DNA of 64,000 bases from Phycicoccus avicenniae_A (GTDB taxonomy: Bacteria > Actinomycetota > Actinomycetes > Actinomycetales > Dermatophilaceae), in NCBI RefSeq assembly GCF_050496545.1, contig NZ_JBNVZV010000008.1:62001-126000 (forward strand). The letters run 5' to 3'. Below are positions 50,530 through 59,265 of the stretch, piece after piece; within the stretch, counting starts at the first letter, position 1, and each line of letters opens with the position of its first letter. The translations under genes and the position numbers were made by a program. The notes under the pieces are model-generated. The model ran no database searches, had not been told where the DNA came from, and saw only the letters and a program-made list of their open reading frames with translations.

Positions 50530-51027
50530 TCAGAGCCGCGGCACGAACTCGAGGCCGCGCAGGGCGTCGAGGAGCAGGCCTGCCGCGCGCCGGGCCGCGA
50601 CGAGCCGCACGCCCTCGCACTCGAGGTCGGCCAGTACCTGGGTGACCCCCTCGGGGCCGATGTCGTCGACGAGGGCCACGCGCACCTCGCGGTAGGAGGA
50701 GCGCATGGCCTCGAGCTGGGCGTCGAGGTGGCGCACGGCCAGCCAGGCCAGGGCCACCGGGTGGCGCCGCCACGACGGGTAGAGCCGGTAGTCGGGCGGG
50801 CAGTGGTCGAGGAGCCAGGCCAGCGCCCGGTGCTCCCAGCCGCGGGTGCCGGGAGGGGGCACGCCCTGCGGCCAGCCGGGCGGTCCGCCGGCCCCGGTGG
50901 CGCCGGCCCCGGAGCGCCGGCGCGCGGGGGCCGCCGGGGTGGGCGCACGCAGCGGGGGCCCTCCACCGGCTCCCGCATCGTCGAACACGTGTTCGATGAT
51001 AGGCGCTCCGACCACATCGTGGACCAC
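50530..51027 (-). CDS. Uncharacterised protein under a LexA box
   Basis: This open frame has up to 165 residues. The N-terminal 45-60 residues are Pro/Gly/Ala-rich and of doubtful coding value. The C-terminal 100 residues look like a real domain: EHRALAWLLDHCPPDYRLY, ALAWLAVRHLDAQLEAMRSS, and a final ALRGLEFVPRL. I do not know a function. A LexA-type palindrome at 50981-50996 overlaps the first codons of the longest frame. The true start is therefore probably further in, for example the GTG preceding PPPGTRGWEHRAL. Confidence 0.6.
   Translation of the reverse strand: MVHDVVGAPIIEHVFDDAGAGGGPPLRAPTPAAPARRRSGAGATGAGGPPGWPQGVPPPGTRGWEHRALAWLLDHCPPDYRLYPSWRRHPVALAWLAVRHLDAQLEAMRSSYREVRVALVDDIGPEGVTQVLADLECEGVRLVAARRAAGLLLDALRGLEFVPRL
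50981..50996. promoter_or_regulatory. LexA/SOS box
   Basis: TCGAACACGTGTTCGA is a perfect 16-bp palindrome matching the actinobacterial LexA consensus TCGAAC-N4-GTTCGA. It faces the uncharacterised minus-strand gene and lies 119 bp upstream of the sulfite reductase start on the other strand. Confidence 0.8.
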
Positions 51028-51099
51028 GCTGTCGGGAATAACCGGGCGTTATAGATTGCATGACACGTGGTGACTCCCCTGCCTCCGAGGACCTCTGAC

Positions 51100-52809
51100 A
51101 TGACGACGACGACCGACGCATCGGGCCGTGCCCTGCGTCCGCCGCGCTCCGGCCGCTCCAACGGCCAGTGGGCCGTCGACGGAAAGGCACCGCTCAACGC
51201 CAACGAGGAGTGGAAGCAGGAGGACGGCGGACTCAACGTCCGCGAGCGCATCGAGCAGGTGTACTCGAAGGAGGGCTTCGCCTCGATCCCGCCCCAGGAC
51301 CTCAGCGGCCGCTTCCGCTGGTGGGGCCTGTACACGCAGCGCAAGCCGGGCATCGACGGCGGGCGCACCGCCCAGCTCGACGACACCGAGCTCTCCGACG
51401 AGTACTTCATGCTCCGCGTGCGCCTCGACGGCGGGGCCCTGACGCTGCACCAGCTGCGCGTCCTCGCCGACATCAGCCACGAGTTCGCCCGCGGCACCGC
51501 CGACATCAGCGACCGGCAGAACATCCAGTACCACTGGATCCGCGTCGAGGACGTGCCCGAGATCTGGCGCCGCCTCGAGGAGGTCGGCCTGCAGACCACC
51601 GAGGCCTGCGGCGACACCCCGCGCGTGGTCCTCGGCAGCCCGCTGGCCGGCATCGCCGCCGACGAGATCATCGACCCCACACCGACGATCGACGAGATCA
51701 CCCGCCGCTTCGTCGGCGACCCCGAGCTGGCCAACCTCCCCCGCAAGTTCAAGTCGGCGGTCACCGGCCACCCGAGCCTGGACGTCGTGCACGAGATCAA
51801 CGACATCTCGCTCGTCGGCGTCGTCCACCCCGAACTCGGCGCCGGCTACGACCTCTGGGTCGGCGGCGGCCTGTCCACCGCCCCGCGCCTCGCCGAGCGG
51901 ATCGGCGCCTTCGTCGCCCCCGAGCGTGCGGCCGACGTCTGGCTCGGCGTCATCTCGATCTTCCGCGACTACGGCTACCGCCGGATGCGCACCAAGGCGC
52001 GCCTGAAGTTCCTGATGGCCGAATGGGGCCCGGAGAAGTTCCGCCAGGTCCTCGAGACCGAGTACCTCGACGAGCCGCTCCCCGACGGTCCCCCGCCGGC
52101 GCCCGCCTCCGGCCCCGGCGACCACGTGGGAGTCCACCTCCAGAAGGACGGCAACCACTACGTCGGCGCCGCGCCGGTCGTCGGCCGGATCAGCGCCGAC
52201 GTCCTCGCCGGCCTCGCCGACCTGATGGAGGCCGCCGGCACCGACCGCGTCCGGCTCACCCCGCACCAGAAGCTCGTCGTCCTCGACGTCGCTCCGGACC
52301 GCCTCGACGCACTCGTCGCCGGCCTCGAGGAGCTCGGGCTCTCGGTGACGCCCGGCCCGTTCCGCCGGCACACGATGGCCTGCACCGGCATCGAGTTCTG
52401 CAAGCTGGCCATCGTCGAGACCAAGGCCACGGCAGCCACCGCCGTCGCCGAGCTCGAGCGCCGGCTCGCCGATGTCACCGCCTCCCTCGACTCCCCGATC
52501 ACGTTGAACGTCAACGGGTGCCCGAACTCCTGCGCCCGCATCCAGGTCGCCGACATCGGCCTCAAGGGCCAGCTCGTGACCATCGACGGCGAGCAGCGGC
52601 CCGGCTTCCAGGTGCACCTCGGCGGCGGGCTGGCCTCGGCCGACCGCGACGAGGCCGGCCTCGGGCGCACCGTGCGCGGGCTCAAGGTGACCGCCGACGA
52701 GCTCCCCGACCTCGTCGAGCGGCTCGTGCGCCGCTTCCTCGACCAGCGCGAGGGCGGGGAGACCTTCGCCGGCTGGGCGCACCGGGTCGACGAGGAGGCG
52801 CTGCGATGA
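51100..52809 (+). CDS. sir: Ferredoxin-type nitrite/sulfite reductase
   Basis: This 569-residue siroheme/4Fe-4S enzyme reduces sulfite to sulfide. The cluster cysteines are C428, C434 (CTGIEFC) and C474, C478 (CPNSC). Two duplicated ferredoxin-like halves are seen, with SDRQNIQYHWIR and VRLTPHQKLVVLD as siroheme-binding regions. Pairing with cysH makes sulfite the likely substrate over nitrite. The ATG at 51100 has CCGAGG upstream; an upstream GTG at 51067 is less likely. TATAGA near 51050 may be the -10. It overlaps cysH (ATGA). Confidence 0.93.
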   Translation: MTTTTDASGRALRPPRSGRSNGQWAVDGKAPLNANEEWKQEDGGLNVRERIEQVYSKEGFASIPPQDLSGRFRWWGLYTQRKPGIDGGRTAQLDDTELSDEYFMLRVRLDGGALTLHQLRVLADISHEFARGTADISDRQNIQYHWIRVEDVPEIWRRLEEVGLQTTEACGDTPRVVLGSPLAGIAADEIIDPTPTIDEITRRFVGDPELANLPRKFKSAVTGHPSLDVVHEINDISLVGVVHPELGAGYDLWVGGGLSTAPRLAERIGAFVAPERAADVWLGVISIFRDYGYRRMRTKARLKFLMAEWGPEKFRQVLETEYLDEPLPDGPPPAPASGPGDHVGVHLQKDGNHYVGAAPVVGRISADVLAGLADLMEAAGTDRVRLTPHQKLVVLDVAPDRLDALVAGLEELGLSVTPGPFRRHTMACTGIEFCKLAIVETKATAATAVAELERRLADVTASLDSPITLNVNGCPNSCARIQVADIGLKGQLVTIDGEQRPGFQVHLGGGLASADRDEAGLGRTVRGLKVTADELPDLVERLVRRFLDQREGGETFAGWAHRVDEEALR

Positions 52810-53522
52810 CCGCCGTCGCCACCCGCACCCGGCGCTCCACCGAGCAGCTGCGCGCGCTCGCCGAGGACGGCGCCCGGCTGGTCGGCGAGGCCTCGGCCGA
52901 CGAGGTCGTGGCCTGGGCCGCGCGCACCTTCCCCGGCACCCTGGCCGTCGCCTCCAGCATGGAGAACGCCGCTCTGCCGCACCTGGTCTCGCAGCACGCC
53001 CCGGGCGTCGACATCGTCTTCCTCGACACCGGCTACCACTTCGCCGAGACCCTCGGCGCCCGCGACGAGGTCGAGTTCTCGCTCGACGTCACGGTGCGCA
53101 GCATCCGGCCTCGCCTGTCGGTGGCCGAGCAGGACGCGGCCTACGGACCGCGCCTGCACGACCGCGACCCCGGCGCCTGCTGCCGGATGCGCAAGGTCGA
53201 GCCGCTGCGCGAGGCCCTCACCGCGTACGAGTGCTGGATGTCCGGCGTCCGCCGCGACGAGTCGGCCGCCCGGGCCGGCACGCAGCTCGTGACGTTCGAC
53301 GAGACCAACGGCATCGTCAAGGTCAACCCGTTCGCCGCATGGAGCGCCGACGACGTCATGGGCTACGCGATGCGCAACCGCGTGCCGATGAACCTGCTGC
53401 TCTCCGACGAGTACCCGTCCATCGGCTGCGGCCCGTGCACCGCGCGCGTCGAGCCGGGCGCCGACCCGCGCTCGGGCCGCTGGGCCGGCTCCTCGAAGAC
53501 GGAGTGCGGCATCCACGACTGA
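52806..53522 (+). CDS. cysH: Adenylylsulfate (APS/PAPS) reductase
   Basis: This enzyme reduces activated sulfate to sulfite for cysteine synthesis. The 238-residue protein has the 4Fe-4S cysteine pairs C125/C126 and C208/C211 (CGPC). These mark the cluster-containing, APS-preferring type. The catalytic cysteine is in ECGIHD at the end. The PP-loop region is VASSMENAALPHLV. It is translationally coupled to the sulfite reductase. Confidence 0.95.
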   Translation: MTAVATRTRRSTEQLRALAEDGARLVGEASADEVVAWAARTFPGTLAVASSMENAALPHLVSQHAPGVDIVFLDTGYHFAETLGARDEVEFSLDVTVRSIRPRLSVAEQDAAYGPRLHDRDPGACCRMRKVEPLREALTAYECWMSGVRRDESAARAGTQLVTFDETNGIVKVNPFAAWSADDVMGYAMRNRVPMNLLLSDEYPSIGCGPCTARVEPGADPRSGRWAGSSKTECGIHD

Positions 53523-53553
53523 GCCGTGGCCGGCCGGGTGCCCGGCCGGCCGC

Positions 53554-55683
53554 TCAGCCGACGACGACGTCGATGCCCTCCGGCGCGACCACGTCGACCA
53601 CGTCGCCCGCCGCGTCGAGCGCGACCGACCACGACCGGTCGCCCAGCCGCAGCCCCTCGACCCGGACCGCCCCAAAGGGGGCGGGCGCCAGCGGTGAGAG
53701 CCGCACGGAGCCGCCTGGCGCGTCGGGACGCACGCCGAGCAGCACCTGCACCAGCGCCCCGGCCGAGGCCGCGGCCCAGGCCTGCGGGCGGCAGCTCGCG
53801 GGGTACGGGACGGGCCGTCCGAGAACGGGATCCGCGCCGTAGAGCTCGGGCCACCGGTAGTCGCTCTGTGCCGCGACGTCGACGAGCGCCCGCGCGACGG
53901 AGGCCGCCGCGTCGGTGCGGCCGGCGCGGGCCAGCCCCAGCGCGCAGATGGCGCTGTCGTGGGTCCATACCGAGCCGGTGTGGTACCCGATCGGGTTGAA
54001 CGCCGGGTTCGAGCGCGCGAGCGTGCTGACGCCGAGCGGGCCGAGCAGGTCCGGGCCGGCCAGCGCATCGGCGGCGACGGCCTCGCGCGCCGGGTCGAGC
54101 AGGCCGCCCCCGAGCACGTGCCCGATGTTGCTGCCGAGGCCGTCGACCGGGCGACCCGAGCCGTCGAGGGCCATCGCGAGCAGCGGCGGCCCGTCCTGCG
54201 GCACCCAGAAGCCGTCACGCACACGCCGGGACAGCGCCGCCGCCCAGTCACGCCAGGTGCTGCCGTCCTCGCCGAGCACGTCCTCGAGGAGCGTCGCGGC
54301 ACCGAGCGCGGCCTCCACCGCGTAGCCCTGCGTCTCGACGAGCGCGATGGGGCCCTCGGCGACGCGGCCGGCGGCGTCGCGCATCGAGTCGCCGGAGTCC
54401 TTCCAGCCCTGGTTGGCCAGCCCGGTGCCGCTCTCGTCGAGGTAGCGCAGCAGCCCGTCGGGGCTCTCGGCGGCGGCGCGCTCCATCCACCCCAGGGCCG
54501 CGCGCAGGGCGGGGGCGAGCTCGCGGACGACGCACGGGTCCATCCCCCAGCGCCAGGCGTCGTGCAGCAGGCAGACCCACAGCGGGGTGGCGTCGACGGT
54601 GCCGTAGTAGGTGCTCGGCAGCACCATCCCGCCCCCCTCCGGACCGAAGGAGCCGCGGCGCACCTCGTGGAGGATCTTGCCGGGCTGCTGGGCGGTGGCG
54701 ACGTCGTCGACGGTGCCCTGGCGACGGGCCAGCGCCCGCAGCGTGCCGCGGGCCAGGTCGGTGCCGAAGGGCAGGGCGAGCCGGGCGGCCCAGAGCGAGT
54801 CGCGCCCGAAGAGGGTGAGGTACCACGGGGTGCCGGCGCCGGCGAAGACGTCGTCCGGCGCGAGCGGGTCGCGCATCGTGAGGTGGCGCAGGTCCTCGAG
54901 GGCAGTGGTGACGGTCCGTCCGAGCCGGACGTCCTGGGCCGTGACCGCCACGGCGCCGAAGTCCACGGCGTCCGCGCCGGCCTCGGCGTCGAAGGGGGTC
55001 GCCGCCACGCGCTCGCAGCGGACGCGCACGACGAGGGCGACCTCTCCCCCGGCGGGCACCACGACGTCGAGCGCCAGCGTGCCGCCGTCGTCGCCGGCGG
55101 TCGCCTCGGCACCCTCCAGCGCGACCCGCACCCGGTGCCTCTCGTCGGCCCACTCGAGGCCGTCGTCCGTGGCGTCAGCAGGCGTCGGGACCGGCTGCGC
55201 GACACCGTGCTTCACGTCGTGCAGCTCTGCGCCGTCACCGGCGACGCCGACCTCGACACGGCAGCGGACGTCCTCGTCCCAGCGGTTGCGGACGACGATG
55301 TGCTCGTCGAGCCCGAGGTCGACGAGGACCCGCCGGCGGGCGACCTCGACGGTCGGGTCGGGGCCGGGCGAGCCGAGGTGCCGGGCGACGCCGACGGTCT
55401 CGGTGACGCCTGCGGCGCTGGCGGAGGCCACCCCCGTGGCGGGGAGGCCGTCGAGGCGCACGGTGAGGCGGTGCAGGACACGGCGGTCGTCGACGAGTAC
55501 CCCGCTGGCCTCCGCGCCGGGGCGCGCGGCGTCGACGTCGCCGTCGGCCGTGGACAGGGAGGTCACCGGACCGCGGACGGCGACCTCGAGCTCGTGGAGC
55601 CACGGCTGGCGCGAGCGCGGCTCTGCCGGTGCAGGGTCTTGACAGGGCGGCGGCGTCGGATGCACAGTGACGACCCTAGCCAT
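53554..55683 (-). CDS. Glycogen debranching-type glycoside hydrolase
   Basis: This protein of about 709 residues has an N-terminal glycogen-debranching beta domain (about 20-260). An (alpha/alpha)6 catalytic domain follows (about 280-640) with TPWYLTLFGRDSLWAAR, QGWKDSGDSM and NPIGYHTGSVWTHDSAI. It belongs to the amylo-alpha-1,6-glucosidase-like group and probably trims oligosaccharides inside the cell. The ATG at 55683 is preferred because an ATG at 55695 would lie inside a LacI-type operator. It is divergent from the lacI-like gene and likely co-regulated with the sugar importer. Confidence 0.88.
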   Translation of the reverse strand: MARVVTVHPTPPPCQDPAPAEPRSRQPWLHELEVAVRGPVTSLSTADGDVDAARPGAEASGVLVDDRRVLHRLTVRLDGLPATGVASASAAGVTETVGVARHLGSPGPDPTVEVARRRVLVDLGLDEHIVVRNRWDEDVRCRVEVGVAGDGAELHDVKHGVAQPVPTPADATDDGLEWADERHRVRVALEGAEATAGDDGGTLALDVVVPAGGEVALVVRVRCERVAATPFDAEAGADAVDFGAVAVTAQDVRLGRTVTTALEDLRHLTMRDPLAPDDVFAGAGTPWYLTLFGRDSLWAARLALPFGTDLARGTLRALARRQGTVDDVATAQQPGKILHEVRRGSFGPEGGGMVLPSTYYGTVDATPLWVCLLHDAWRWGMDPCVVRELAPALRAALGWMERAAAESPDGLLRYLDESGTGLANQGWKDSGDSMRDAAGRVAEGPIALVETQGYAVEAALGAATLLEDVLGEDGSTWRDWAAALSRRVRDGFWVPQDGPPLLAMALDGSGRPVDGLGSNIGHVLGGGLLDPAREAVAADALAGPDLLGPLGVSTLARSNPAFNPIGYHTGSVWTHDSAICALGLARAGRTDAAASVARALVDVAAQSDYRWPELYGADPVLGRPVPYPASCRPQAWAAASAGALVQVLLGVRPDAPGGSVRLSPLAPAPFGAVRVEGLRLGDRSWSVALDAAGDVVDVVAPEGIDVVVG

Positions 55684-55697
55684 TTGATCGTTCAAAT
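55682..55697. promoter_or_regulatory. LacI-type operator 1
   Basis: ATTTGATCGTTCAAAT is a perfect 16-bp inverted repeat (ATTTGA/TCAAAT around TCGT). It covers the region just upstream of the debranching-enzyme start. A second, weaker site lies 21 bp away. Confidence 0.75.
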
Positions 55698-55716
55698 CAC
55701 ACCCCTGTTTCGTCGG

Positions 55717-55730
55717 TTTGAACGTTCACA
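55717..55730. promoter_or_regulatory. LacI-type operator 2
   Basis: TTTGAACGTTCACA contains the perfect palindrome TGAACGTTCA. It shares the TTGA/TTCA half-sites with operator 1 and precedes the lacI-like gene, so it probably mediates autoregulation. Confidence 0.65.
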
Positions 55731-55770
55731 GCGCCGGAGGTCCCCTTCGGCCGACGGTCGAGGAGGACCG

Positions 55771-56796
55771 ATGCGGGAGCCGCGGCAGCAGGACGGGCGG
55801 GTGACCATCCACGACGTCGCGCGCGCCGCGGGCGTCTCCCGCCAGACCGTCAGCAACGCCGTCAACAACCCCGAGCGGGTCCGCCCCGACACCCTCGAGC
55901 GTGTCCGCTCGGCCATCGACGACCTCGGCTACCACCCCTCCAGCTCGGCCCAGTCCCTGCGCAACCAGCGCTCCGGCGCCATCGGCCTCGAGCTGCACAC
56001 GCTCGGCTCGCACAACGCCACCACGGCGCCCGTGCTCACCGAGCTGAGCATCGGCGCGGCACGCCACGGCTGCCACGTCGTCCCCTTCGGATCGGCCTCC
56101 GGCACACCGATGATCGAGGGCTACCGCGCCATGTGGGCCGGCCGCCTCGTCGATGCCTTCCTCGTCAGCGAGACCCACCACGGCGACCCGCGGCCGCCAT
56201 GGCTGGAGGAGCGCGACATCCCGTTCGCCTCGTTCGGCCGGGTCTGGGACGACCCCACCTTCACCCGCTGGGTCGACGTCGACGGCGCCGCCGGTACCCG
56301 GGCCGCGGTCGAGCACTGCCTGGCCCAGGGCTACCGCACCATCGCCTTCCTCGGCTGGCCCGAGGGCTCGGTCGTCGGTGACGACCGACAGGCCGGCTGG
56401 GCCGAAGCCTGCGCCGCCGCGGGTGTCTCCCCCGGCCCCGTCGTCCGGGCCGAGCAGGACCTCGACGCCGCGTACGCCTCCGCCGTCCCGCTCGTAGCCT
56501 CGCTCTCCCCCGGCGACGCCGTCGTCTGCGCCTCCGACGTCCTCGCCCTCGGCGTCCACCAGGCCGCCGTCCGCGCCGGGCTCGAGCCGGGCCGCGACCT
56601 CGGCATCGTCGGGTTCGACGGCTCCGAGACCGCGGCGATGCACCACATCACCTCCGCCGCCCAGCCGTACGACGCCGTCGCCGAGGAGGCGCTGCTCCTC
56701 GTCCGCTCGGCGATGCGGGGCGAGGACCCCCCGGCCACGGGCTCCCTCCTGCGCCCCACGCTCCGCACGGACCGCAGCACCTCCCCCACCACCTGA
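55771..56796 (+). CDS. LacI-family regulator
   Basis: This 341-residue repressor has the LacI HTH at about 11-60 (TIHDVARAAGVSRQTVSNAV, then RVRPDTLERVRSAIDDLGYHPS). A periplasmic-binding-like effector domain follows, ending FDGSETAAMHH. The ATG has GAGGAGG upstream. Its two likely operators lie in the gap to the debranching gene, and the importer genes follow 40 bp downstream. An oligosaccharide or its product is the expected inducer. Confidence 0.93.
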   Translation: MREPRQQDGRVTIHDVARAAGVSRQTVSNAVNNPERVRPDTLERVRSAIDDLGYHPSSSAQSLRNQRSGAIGLELHTLGSHNATTAPVLTELSIGAARHGCHVVPFGSASGTPMIEGYRAMWAGRLVDAFLVSETHHGDPRPPWLEERDIPFASFGRVWDDPTFTRWVDVDGAAGTRAAVEHCLAQGYRTIAFLGWPEGSVVGDDRQAGWAEACAAAGVSPGPVVRAEQDLDAAYASAVPLVASLSPGDAVVCASDVLALGVHQAAVRAGLEPGRDLGIVGFDGSETAAMHHITSAAQPYDAVAEEALLLVRSAMRGEDPPATGSLLRPTLRTDRSTSPTT

Positions 56797-56836
56797 CCCC
56801 CTGCCAGACGCACCGCCCCTCACGAAGGAGTCACCG

Positions 56837-58087
56837 ATGACCCGCACCACCCGACGCGCCGCCTTGGCCCTCACCCTCGCCGGAGCGCTCGGCCTGAGCG
56901 CCTGCGGCGGAAGCGGATTCGAGGAGGGCGACGGCTCGAGTTCCGCGCCCAGCAGCCAGAGCGGCCCCGTCACCCTGAAGTTCATGATCACCTCGAACGG
57001 CCCCGCTGACGTCAAGCTCCAGCAGGACACCGTCAAGGCGTGGGAGACCAAGACCGGCAACAAGGTCGAGATCGTCGCCGCCTCCGACATCAACCAGCAG
57101 CTGACCCAGGGCTTCGCCGCGGGCTCCCCGCCGGACCTGTTCTTCACCGACGCCAACGTCTTCCCGACGTACGCGAAGGCCGGGAACATGTATCCCTACG
57201 GCAAGCAGATCGCGAACTCCGGGGACTTCTACGAGGGCCTGACGAAGACCTTCACCTACGACGGGCAGGTCTACTGCGCCCCGAAGGACTTCTCCGTCCT
57301 CGCCCTGATCATCAACACCGACCTGTGGAAGGCGGCCGGGCTCACCGACGCCGACGTCCCGAAGACCTGGGCCGACCTCGAGGCGGTCGCCAAGAAGCTG
57401 ACGACCGACAAGCAGAAGGGTCTCGTCATCGGCGACACCCGCGACCGGGTCGGCGCCTTCATGAAGCAGGCCGGCGGCTGGATCGTCAACGAGGACCAGA
57501 CGCAGATGACGGCCGACAGCGCCGAGAACCTCGCGGGTCTCCAGGAGGTCCAGAAGCTCCTCTCCGACGGCAGCGCCGCGTTCCCGAAATCGGTCGACTC
57601 CGGCTGGGGCGGTGAGGCGTTCGGCACGAAGAAGGCCGCGATGACCATCGAGGGCAACTGGATCAAGGGTGCGCTCAAGGCCGACTACCCGAACATCAAG
57701 TACACCGCCGTCGAGCTGCCGGAGGGCCCGGCCGGCAAGGGCACGCTGAGCTTCACCCAGTGCTACGGCGTCGCCGCCGCGAGCAAGAACCAGGCCGCGG
57801 CCATCGACCTCGTCAACTACCTCTCGACGGCCGAGCCGTCGCTCGAGCTCGCCAAGGGCCTCGGTGTCATCCCGCCGATCAAGTCCGCCCGCGACGGCTA
57901 CCTCCAGGCCTTCCCGGACGACGCCGCCTTCCTCGACGGCGCCGAGTACGCCCAGGGCCCGGTGACGGTCGCCGGGATGGACCCCGTCCTCAAGGACTTC
58001 GACAGCCAGATCGCCGGGCTCCCGAAGGCCGACCCGAAGGCCATGCTCGAGCGCCTGCAGAAGAACGGCGAGGCCGTCCTCAAGTGA
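56837..58087 (+). CDS. Sugar ABC transporter substrate-binding lipoprotein
   Basis: This 416-residue family-1-type solute-binding lipoprotein has lipobox LSAC with Cys23, a Ser-rich linker, then the two-lobed binding fold (VTLKFMITSNGPADVK, YDGQVYCAPKDFSVLALIIN, AAMTIEGNWIKGAL). It should capture an oligosaccharide outside the membrane. AAGGAG precedes the ATG. It overlaps the first permease by four bases (GTGA). Confidence 0.92.
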   Translation: MTRTTRRAALALTLAGALGLSACGGSGFEEGDGSSSAPSSQSGPVTLKFMITSNGPADVKLQQDTVKAWETKTGNKVEIVAASDINQQLTQGFAAGSPPDLFFTDANVFPTYAKAGNMYPYGKQIANSGDFYEGLTKTFTYDGQVYCAPKDFSVLALIINTDLWKAAGLTDADVPKTWADLEAVAKKLTTDKQKGLVIGDTRDRVGAFMKQAGGWIVNEDQTQMTADSAENLAGLQEVQKLLSDGSAAFPKSVDSGWGGEAFGTKKAAMTIEGNWIKGALKADYPNIKYTAVELPEGPAGKGTLSFTQCYGVAAASKNQAAAIDLVNYLSTAEPSLELAKGLGVIPPIKSARDGYLQAFPDDAAFLDGAEYAQGPVTVAGMDPVLKDFDSQIAGLPKADPKAMLERLQKNGEAVLK

Positions 58088-59265
58088 CGACCACCGCCCG
58101 GCGGACGACCACCTCCGCCCGCGCCGCAGAGGCGCGGTCGGGGTGGCTGTTCGTCACCCCCGTCCTCGTCATCCTCGGGCTCTTCCTCGTCGCGCCGATC
58201 CTCATCGCCCTCTGGGTGAGCGTCAGCGACTGGGCGGGCAAGGGGTCACCGTTGTCCGGGTCGGTGAGCTTCGTCGGCCTCGACAACTACAAGGCGCTCC
58301 TCGCGCAGGACTCGCTCGCGCGCAGCGACTTCGCGACGGCGATCCGGAACAACTTCTACTACGTCCTGCTCGTCGTCCCCATCCAGACCGTCCTCGCGCT
58401 GGGGCTCGCGATCCTGCTCAACCAGCAGAAGCTCAAGGGCCTCAGCTTCTTCCGCACGGCCTACTACTTCCCGTCAGTCACGAGCTCGGTCGCGATCGGG
58501 TCGGTCTTCCTCTTCCTCTTCGCCGGGGCCGGCAGCATCAACGCCATCCTCGGCGCGATCGGGGTGAACGGGCCGAACTGGTTCGCCGACCCGCGCGGCG
58601 TCGGGCACCTCCTCCTCGGCCTCGTCGGGGTCGGTGACGGCCAGAACGGACCGGCCGCACTCACCGACAACGGCGTCTTCAGCCTCACCTGGTGGGACTG
58701 GCTCGCCGGACCGTCGGTCGCGATGTGCACGATCATCGGGCTGGTCATCTGGGTCTCGGCGGGGGCGTACATGCTCCTCTTCCTCGCCGCGCTCCAGAAC
58801 ATCCCGGGTGACGTCTTCGAGGCCTCGGCCATCGACGGCGCCGGCACCGTCCGCACGTACTGGTCGGTCGTCATCCCGCAGCTCAAGCCGACGCTCTTCA
58901 CCGTGCTGACGCTCGGGCTCATCGGGACGTGGCAGGTCTTCGACCAGATCTACATCATGTCCAAGGGCAACCCCGCCAAGACGACGCTCACCCCGGCCTA
59001 CCTGGCCTACGACGCGTCCATCAACAACGGCGAGTGGGGCGCCGGGACGGCGATGTCGTTCATCCTCTTCGGGATCATCCTCGTGATGACCGCCATCCAG
59101 TGGCTCGTCATGCGCGACCGCGACACCCCGCTGTTCCGGCGGCGTCGGCGCGGCGGCACCGACCCCGGGGACGACGACGGCCCGCTGTCGAACCGGGCCC
59201 TCCCGACCGTCACCGCCACCGCGGGTGTCGGCCGCACCTCGAACACGTCCGGAGGCCTGTCATGA
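58084..59265 (+). CDS. Sugar ABC transporter permease 1
   Basis: This 393-residue MalF-type permease has about eight membrane helices, including a possible extra central insertion (GVNGPNWFADPRGVG region), and the EAA loop EASAIDGAGTVRTYWSVVIPQ. A hydrophilic tail of about 40 residues is unusual. It pairs with the second permease. No ATPase is encoded in the operon, so a shared MsiK-type ATPase elsewhere is implied. Confidence 0.9.
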   Translation: MTTTARRTTTSARAAEARSGWLFVTPVLVILGLFLVAPILIALWVSVSDWAGKGSPLSGSVSFVGLDNYKALLAQDSLARSDFATAIRNNFYYVLLVVPIQTVLALGLAILLNQQKLKGLSFFRTAYYFPSVTSSVAIGSVFLFLFAGAGSINAILGAIGVNGPNWFADPRGVGHLLLGLVGVGDGQNGPAALTDNGVFSLTWWDWLAGPSVAMCTIIGLVIWVSAGAYMLLFLAALQNIPGDVFEASAIDGAGTVRTYWSVVIPQLKPTLFTVLTLGLIGTWQVFDQIYIMSKGNPAKTTLTPAYLAYDASINNGEWGAGTAMSFILFGIILVMTAIQWLVMRDRDTPLFRRRRRGGTDPGDDDGPLSNRALPTVTATAGVGRTSNTSGGLS

